DNA from: GCA-2687025 sp964473525 | Lineage (GTDB): Bacteria; Poribacteria; WGA-4E; GCA-2687025 | Assembly: GCA_964473525.1 (NCBI GenBank) | Contig: CAYYPK010000026.1 | Coordinates: forward strand, 1-64,000 | DNA length: 64,000 bases | Direction of reading: 5' to 3' | Shown: positions 60,346 to 64,000 of the stretch, piece by piece | How the letters are laid out: each line of letters starts with the position of its first letter | Position numbering within the stretch: position 1 is the first letter of the stretch | The notes under the pieces: model-generated | What the model was told of the DNA's origin: nothing | Seen by the model: only the letters and a program-made list of their open reading frames with translations | Databases searched by the model: none | Program-made: the position numbers and the translations under genes

Positions 60346-62652
60346 ATGACGCGCCGACGCCAGGCTGTCGTAGCCGCCCTGGCGTGCCTGGCGGCACTGT
60401 GGCTGCCCGCCTCGCAAGCTTGGGCGCAACTCACCGACCCCCTCGGCAACGAGTTGCCGTTTGGCGGCGGAACCCTCCTGTATTCGTGGGACGCGCTGTA
60501 CGACTATCTCGGTGGCGAGTCTGGCGTGCGCCGCGAGAAGCAGTTCCGTGAGAAGACGGAAGGTCTCAACCACTACACGTTCGACATCCGGCGTCCAAAC
60601 ATCCGCCACCAGCTGACCATCGGTAACTTCGCGTCCAAGTTTTCGTCGTTCGGGCTGAACAAGGAGCTGTTCGATGCGATGCGGTGGACGATCACCGTGC
60701 CGCGCGCGCGCGGTTCCGCCAGTGGGCTGCTTGCGCGTCTCACCAGCAACACGTTCGACGCGAACGGGAATCCCATCGAGGGGCAGGACATCCGCAGCAC
60801 GGGCGACTGGTTCCTCGCGGGCTTCCGCGCCGAAGCGAACCTGGGGGCGTGGTACATGGACATCGGTGACCGCGAGATCGCCATCCCTCTGCCGCAACTG
60901 GGCATCTCGGTCGCGAACAGGTTCTTCACCAATTACGACTTGGCTCGCACCAGCAATCCCCTGCGTGGCGTCACGATCGCAGCGCCACCGACGGAGCTCC
61001 TTCTGCGCTTCCGCGACGACTCTCCCGAGGACGGTCACGGCGCGCGTGTGTACCGCGTTAGGGTCATCATCGACGGCGAGCCGCGCTTCGACTTCGCGGC
61101 CGGGTCCGAACCGGCGGGGATACTCGATCTCCCAACCGCGAGTCGGGTTTCACTGGACCGGGACGCGCGCGTGGCCGACGGCGAGGCGTCGTTCACGTAC
61201 CGGTTCCCGCTGTTCGACGCGCAGGACATCCAGGCGGTGGAGTTCGTCGTCGAACTCTCGGGCGACTATCTCGTGGAGCTGTCCCCCGACGGCGTTGGCT
61301 TCACACGCCGACTGCAGGCGCGTGGGAACGTCCGCGACGACTCCAACCGCAGCGTTGAGCGATTCTCCTACGGCGAGCTCACCGACGAGACGACCTTCGG
61401 CTTCGACGTGCAGACCACCGTGTCCGGGTTCGCCGTCGAAGCCGAGAGGACGTGGTACACCCGCACCGTGCAGTACCCGATATACCAGGCGGATCGGGAG
61501 CAGGACACCGTCGGCGCGTGGTTTGTCGACGTGAACCGGCGCTTCGGTCGTCTCTTCTGGCGCGGCGAGTACACGCACCTTGACCCGCTGTATTCGGCGA
61601 CGAATTTCGTGGACGACAACGACAACGACGACCCGTATCTTGACGCGCGCGAGCCGTCCGTGCCGTTCGCTGGCAGCGACAAGGACGATCGGGACCGCGA
61701 CGGTATCAAGGATTGGGACGACGACTTCCTCCTCTTCTCCGCCGACCCGCCGCGATTCGTGCTCGGTCTCAACCGGGAGTCCATCGACTTCAACAACAAC
61801 GGCGTGCCGGACAACCTCGAGGACGACGCCGACCCCAACTACCGACTCGACTACGACGAGGGTACTAGCGGATTCCACACGTACGCGATCTTCGACGTGC
61901 CCGCCGCGCGGGGTCTGTCGCTCATCCCCGGGTACTACGAGAAGAACGCGCTGACGACCGGGCACAACGCGCAGGGGCAGTACACCATCGTGACGTACGA
62001 CCCCACGCGCATCCCAGCCTTCGGCCGCGCCAGGGCGCGATACACACTGCGCCGCGCGCACGACTCCATCCCCGACGACATCGTCCGCGGTGGGCGGCTC
62101 ATTGAGGACGATCTCCGCCTGGCGGACTACCTGGGCAACATCTTCACCGTCATCGTGGACTACGACCAGGTGCCCGGCCTGACGATCACGACGAAGTTCA
62201 AGTACGAGTACAACAACCTCTTCAACCTGCGGCGGAAGCTCGTCGACGCGCAGTTGATCCACCAGGTGCGTTACCGGTACGACGTGCGCGACGACCTGAC
62301 GATCTCGCCAGCGTTCCGTAGTGACCGCGTTATAGCCTTCGGGTCGCCATTCCGCGCGAGCGACGAGGAGAACTCGATACGCAACGCCTTCCTCGTCACC
62401 GTGCGGCACAAGGTGGCCGAGGAACTGCAGATGAGCGCGGGAGCGCAGTTCCTGACATGGCGCGACTTCCGCGAGCCGCGCAACGACTTCAATCGGCGGG
62501 TCGGCTTCCTCGAGCTGGTCCTACAGGGTCAGGCAGCCGGGCAGCCGCTGGGTCTCATCGCGACGATGGACTTCGTGTCGCAGTCGTTCCTTCAGCCGGT
62601 CGGCGGCGATCTGCGCTCGACGAACATCACGGCTCGGCTGTTCATACGCTAG
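60346..62652 (+). CDS. Outer-membrane protein with Ca-binding-like acidic repeats (768 aa)
   Basis: After a signal peptide (L-A-A-L-W-L-P-A-S-Q-A-W-A-Q) the protein is beta-strand rich and ends with S-T-N-I-T-A-R-L-F-I-R, as in beta-barrel outer-membrane proteins. The middle has acidic D-x-D-x-D-G/N segments (D-D-N-D-N-D-D-P, D-R-D-R-D-G-I-K-D-W-D-D-D, D-F-N-N-N-G-V-P-D-N-L-E-D-D-A-D-P) similar to thrombospondin-3/calcium-binding repeats. The start is placed at ATG 60346, right after the PorV stop; upstream GTG 60319 or ATG 60334 are possible. It is followed in 8 bases by the discoidin-like gene. Confidence 0.75.
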   Translation: MTRRRQAVVAALACLAALWLPASQAWAQLTDPLGNELPFGGGTLLYSWDALYDYLGGESGVRREKQFREKTEGLNHYTFDIRRPNIRHQLTIGNFASKFSSFGLNKELFDAMRWTITVPRARGSASGLLARLTSNTFDANGNPIEGQDIRSTGDWFLAGFRAEANLGAWYMDIGDREIAIPLPQLGISVANRFFTNYDLARTSNPLRGVTIAAPPTELLLRFRDDSPEDGHGARVYRVRVIIDGEPRFDFAAGSEPAGILDLPTASRVSLDRDARVADGEASFTYRFPLFDAQDIQAVEFVVELSGDYLVELSPDGVGFTRRLQARGNVRDDSNRSVERFSYGELTDETTFGFDVQTTVSGFAVEAERTWYTRTVQYPIYQADREQDTVGAWFVDVNRRFGRLFWRGEYTHLDPLYSATNFVDDNDNDDPYLDAREPSVPFAGSDKDDRDRDGIKDWDDDFLLFSADPPRFVLGLNRESIDFNNNGVPDNLEDDADPNYRLDYDEGTSGFHTYAIFDVPAARGLSLIPGYYEKNALTTGHNAQGQYTIVTYDPTRIPAFGRARARYTLRRAHDSIPDDIVRGGRLIEDDLRLADYLGNIFTVIVDYDQVPGLTITTKFKYEYNNLFNLRRKLVDAQLIHQVRYRYDVRDDLTISPAFRSDRVIAFGSPFRASDEENSIRNAFLVTVRHKVAEELQMSAGAQFLTWRDFREPRNDFNRRVGFLELVLQGQAAGQPLGLIATMDFVSQSFLQPVGGDLRSTNITARLFIR

Positions 62653-62660
62653 GACGCACG

Positions 62661-64000
62661 ATGGACGCACGGTTGCTGGTCACGCTCACGGGCTTGGGTC
62701 TGCTGGGGTTCCTGTTCTACCCACGCGCGGACCCGCCTCCCACTCCCGGCGCGGCCGAGTACGTCACGACCGCGCGCGAGGCGGAGGGAGAACCGGTTCG
62801 GTTGGCGGGAGTCCAGAGGCCGAACCCACCCGTGCACACGTACGACCTGGGCTTCGTGTACCGCGTCGACCGGATGGAGCTCCTGTTCGCGAACGCGTCC
62901 GAGAACGGCCCGAAGCTGTACGAGGTTCTCGCGAGCGCGGAGCGCGAGGGGCCGTACCGTCGCATCTTCACGTTTCACGGGTCGTCCCGCGCCTACCCAT
63001 ACACGGTTCAGCGATTCCCCGACAGCCACGAGGCGCGGTGGGTGCAACTGGTTGTCGGAGACTGGTTCAGCGGGAAACCTGGCGTCGAATCGCTCCGAGC
63101 CGGCCCCGTGTACCGACGCGACTGGAACCCCGTCCAGTCCGTGTCGACATCCCATAACGGGAGGGACGCGGGGCTGCTGGTCGACGGCTTACGCGACGAT
63201 CGCTCGCGGTGGGCAGGGGCTCGCGTCGAGGAGACCGTCAAGGAGGAGGACGGGGCGGAAACGACGGAGCGCGCCTTCCTGTCTCCGGGTGGTGACGTGA
63301 CGATCACCGCCGATCTTGGCGCGGTGCGAACCGTGTACGGGACGCGCGTCACCCCGGACGGGGAAGGAAACGGGCCGCGCCGCTACGCGCTAGCCCTGAG
63401 TGACGACGGCATCTCGTTCGTCGAGGCGTTCGCGCGCGACCTGCCCGATGACGGGGTGTCGCACGCGGTCAGCCTGCCTGCCCCAGAGCGCGCGCGGTAC
63501 GTGCGGTGGGTCATCGTTGAAGGCGACTGGTACGGCGATTACCCGGCGTTGCGCGAGCTCGAGGTCTTCACCGACGAGTACCGTCTGCCGCCGTCGGCTA
63601 GCGAAGCCATGCAGGACTACACGCCGATCCTCGTGCGCGAGGACAACTGCGGCGTCGACAACCGACGCGCGCCCAACCTGACGCAGGGGTTCGCGTTCGA
63701 CCGAGGCGAGGGCGACGCGCCGGAGAGGTACATGTGGCGCCCCGGAGCGGACATCGAGGGTGAGGCCACGGAGCGCCAGCGCTCGTTCGCGTACCACTAC
63801 GACACCCTACGGCTTTCATACACTGGACTGCGGCCGGACAGGCTCTACTGGCTCCAGACACTCTACCTACAAGACACCACGGCGTCGCGCCGTCAGAACC
63901 TCGTCGTGGACGGGTACCTGATGCATGGCGACGACGTCGCCGCGCCCATCTCCGCGTCCGCCCCGTACACCCACGCCGTGCCGGCTGACGCCCTCGCCGA
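62661..64000 (+). CDS. Surface protein with two discoidin-like regions (runs off the window)
   Basis: The frame from ATG 62661 is open to the end of the window (446 complete codons). A short N-terminal membrane segment or signal (L-L-V-T-L-T-G-L-G-L-L-G-F-L-F) leads to two regions of F5/8 type C (discoidin) pattern: E-A-R-W-V-Q-L-V-V-G-D-W-F about residue 130, and R-A-R-Y-V-R-W-V-I-V-E-G-D-W-Y-G-D-Y about residue 280. Such domains bind sugars or lipids. The gene starts 8 bases after the outer-membrane gene stop, and it may be the third surface gene of the operon. The C-terminus is not visible. Confidence 0.8.
   Translation, partial: MDARLLVTLTGLGLLGFLFYPRADPPPTPGAAEYVTTAREAEGEPVRLAGVQRPNPPVHTYDLGFVYRVDRMELLFANASENGPKLYEVLASAEREGPYRRIFTFHGSSRAYPYTVQRFPDSHEARWVQLVVGDWFSGKPGVESLRAGPVYRRDWNPVQSVSTSHNGRDAGLLVDGLRDDRSRWAGARVEETVKEEDGAETTERAFLSPGGDVTITADLGAVRTVYGTRVTPDGEGNGPRRYALALSDDGISFVEAFARDLPDDGVSHAVSLPAPERARYVRWVIVEGDWYGDYPALRELEVFTDEYRLPPSASEAMQDYTPILVREDNCGVDNRRAPNLTQGFAFDRGEGDAPERYMWRPGADIEGEATERQRSFAYHYDTLRLSYTGLRPDRLYWLQTLYLQDTTASRRQNLVVDGYLMHGDDVAAPISASAPYTHAVPADALA

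Overview
The window is about 64 kb of very GC-rich bacterial DNA with dense, mostly intact genes, short intergenic gaps and many start/stop overlaps. It has no rRNA or tRNA that I can recognise, no CRISPR array and no insertion sequence. The gene mix suggests a Candidatus Poribacteria-like or related environmental lineage: phytanoyl-CoA dioxygenases, Gfo/Idh oxidoreductases, an enolase-superfamily enzyme, a URO-D-like methyltransferase, a DUF2961 protein, secreted LamG-type proteins, PorV-like barrels and futalosine menaquinone genes. This placement is inference from gene content. The outer-membrane barrels indicate a Gram-negative envelope, and an in-frame UGA indicates selenocysteine use.

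Layout. 1-946: two tandem secreted ConA-fold proteins, the first cut by the window edge. 1132-8296: a URO-D-family protein, DNA polymerase I, a 54-residue membrane protein, a fused double PhyH protein and a membrane protein. 8282-14454 (minus strand): PhyH, pentahaem cytochrome c, a Gld-type ABC exporter (ATPase, permease, GldG) and a xylose-isomerase-like TIM barrel, arranged like one operon. 14860-17160 (minus): two duplicated gene pairs, GspC/PilP-like lipoproteins (one frameshifted) and small membrane coiled-coil proteins. 17630-19816: a DUF2961 (GH172-like) protein and a Gfo/Idh enzyme, convergent around a terminator. 20051-25626: map, mqnE, mqnC, an M20 amidohydrolase, a membrane protein and YjbQ. 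25703-26987 (minus): a LamG protein and a selenocysteine peroxiredoxin. 27079-36123: enolase-superfamily enzyme, phosphofructokinase, cardiolipin synthase, DUF4126, SDR, Gfo/Idh, bioW, and a ferredoxin fused to a membrane and Hsp20-like region. 36132-45534 (minus): addA, addB, an MFS carrier, rsfS, yqeK and yacG. 45666-48395: a Tat-exported alkaline-phosphatase-superfamily protein with two membrane-associated partners. 48426-56722 (minus): a large glycosidase-like protein, an OPT-like transporter and a 1159-residue surface barrel protein. 56865-64000: a CopZ-like metallochaperone, CopA, then a tightly coupled PorV-like barrel, a second outer-membrane protein and a discoidin-like surface protein that runs off the window.

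How the genes fit together. Housekeeping genes (polA, map, pfk, cls, addAB, rsfS-yqeK-yacG) alternate with an accessory set aimed at catabolism of sugars or other organic matter and at surface display. The most notable observations are the selenocysteine peroxiredoxin with a SECIS-like hairpin; a shared C-terminal tail (V-x-x-x-G-K ... W-[GA]-R-L-R-x-A) on two otherwise different secreted proteins, which may be a sorting signal; the ferredoxin-membrane-Hsp20 fusion; a double PhyH protein whose N-terminal half has lost both metal-binding histidines; and an AddAB pair in which AddA appears nuclease-dead and AddB lacks a P-loop.
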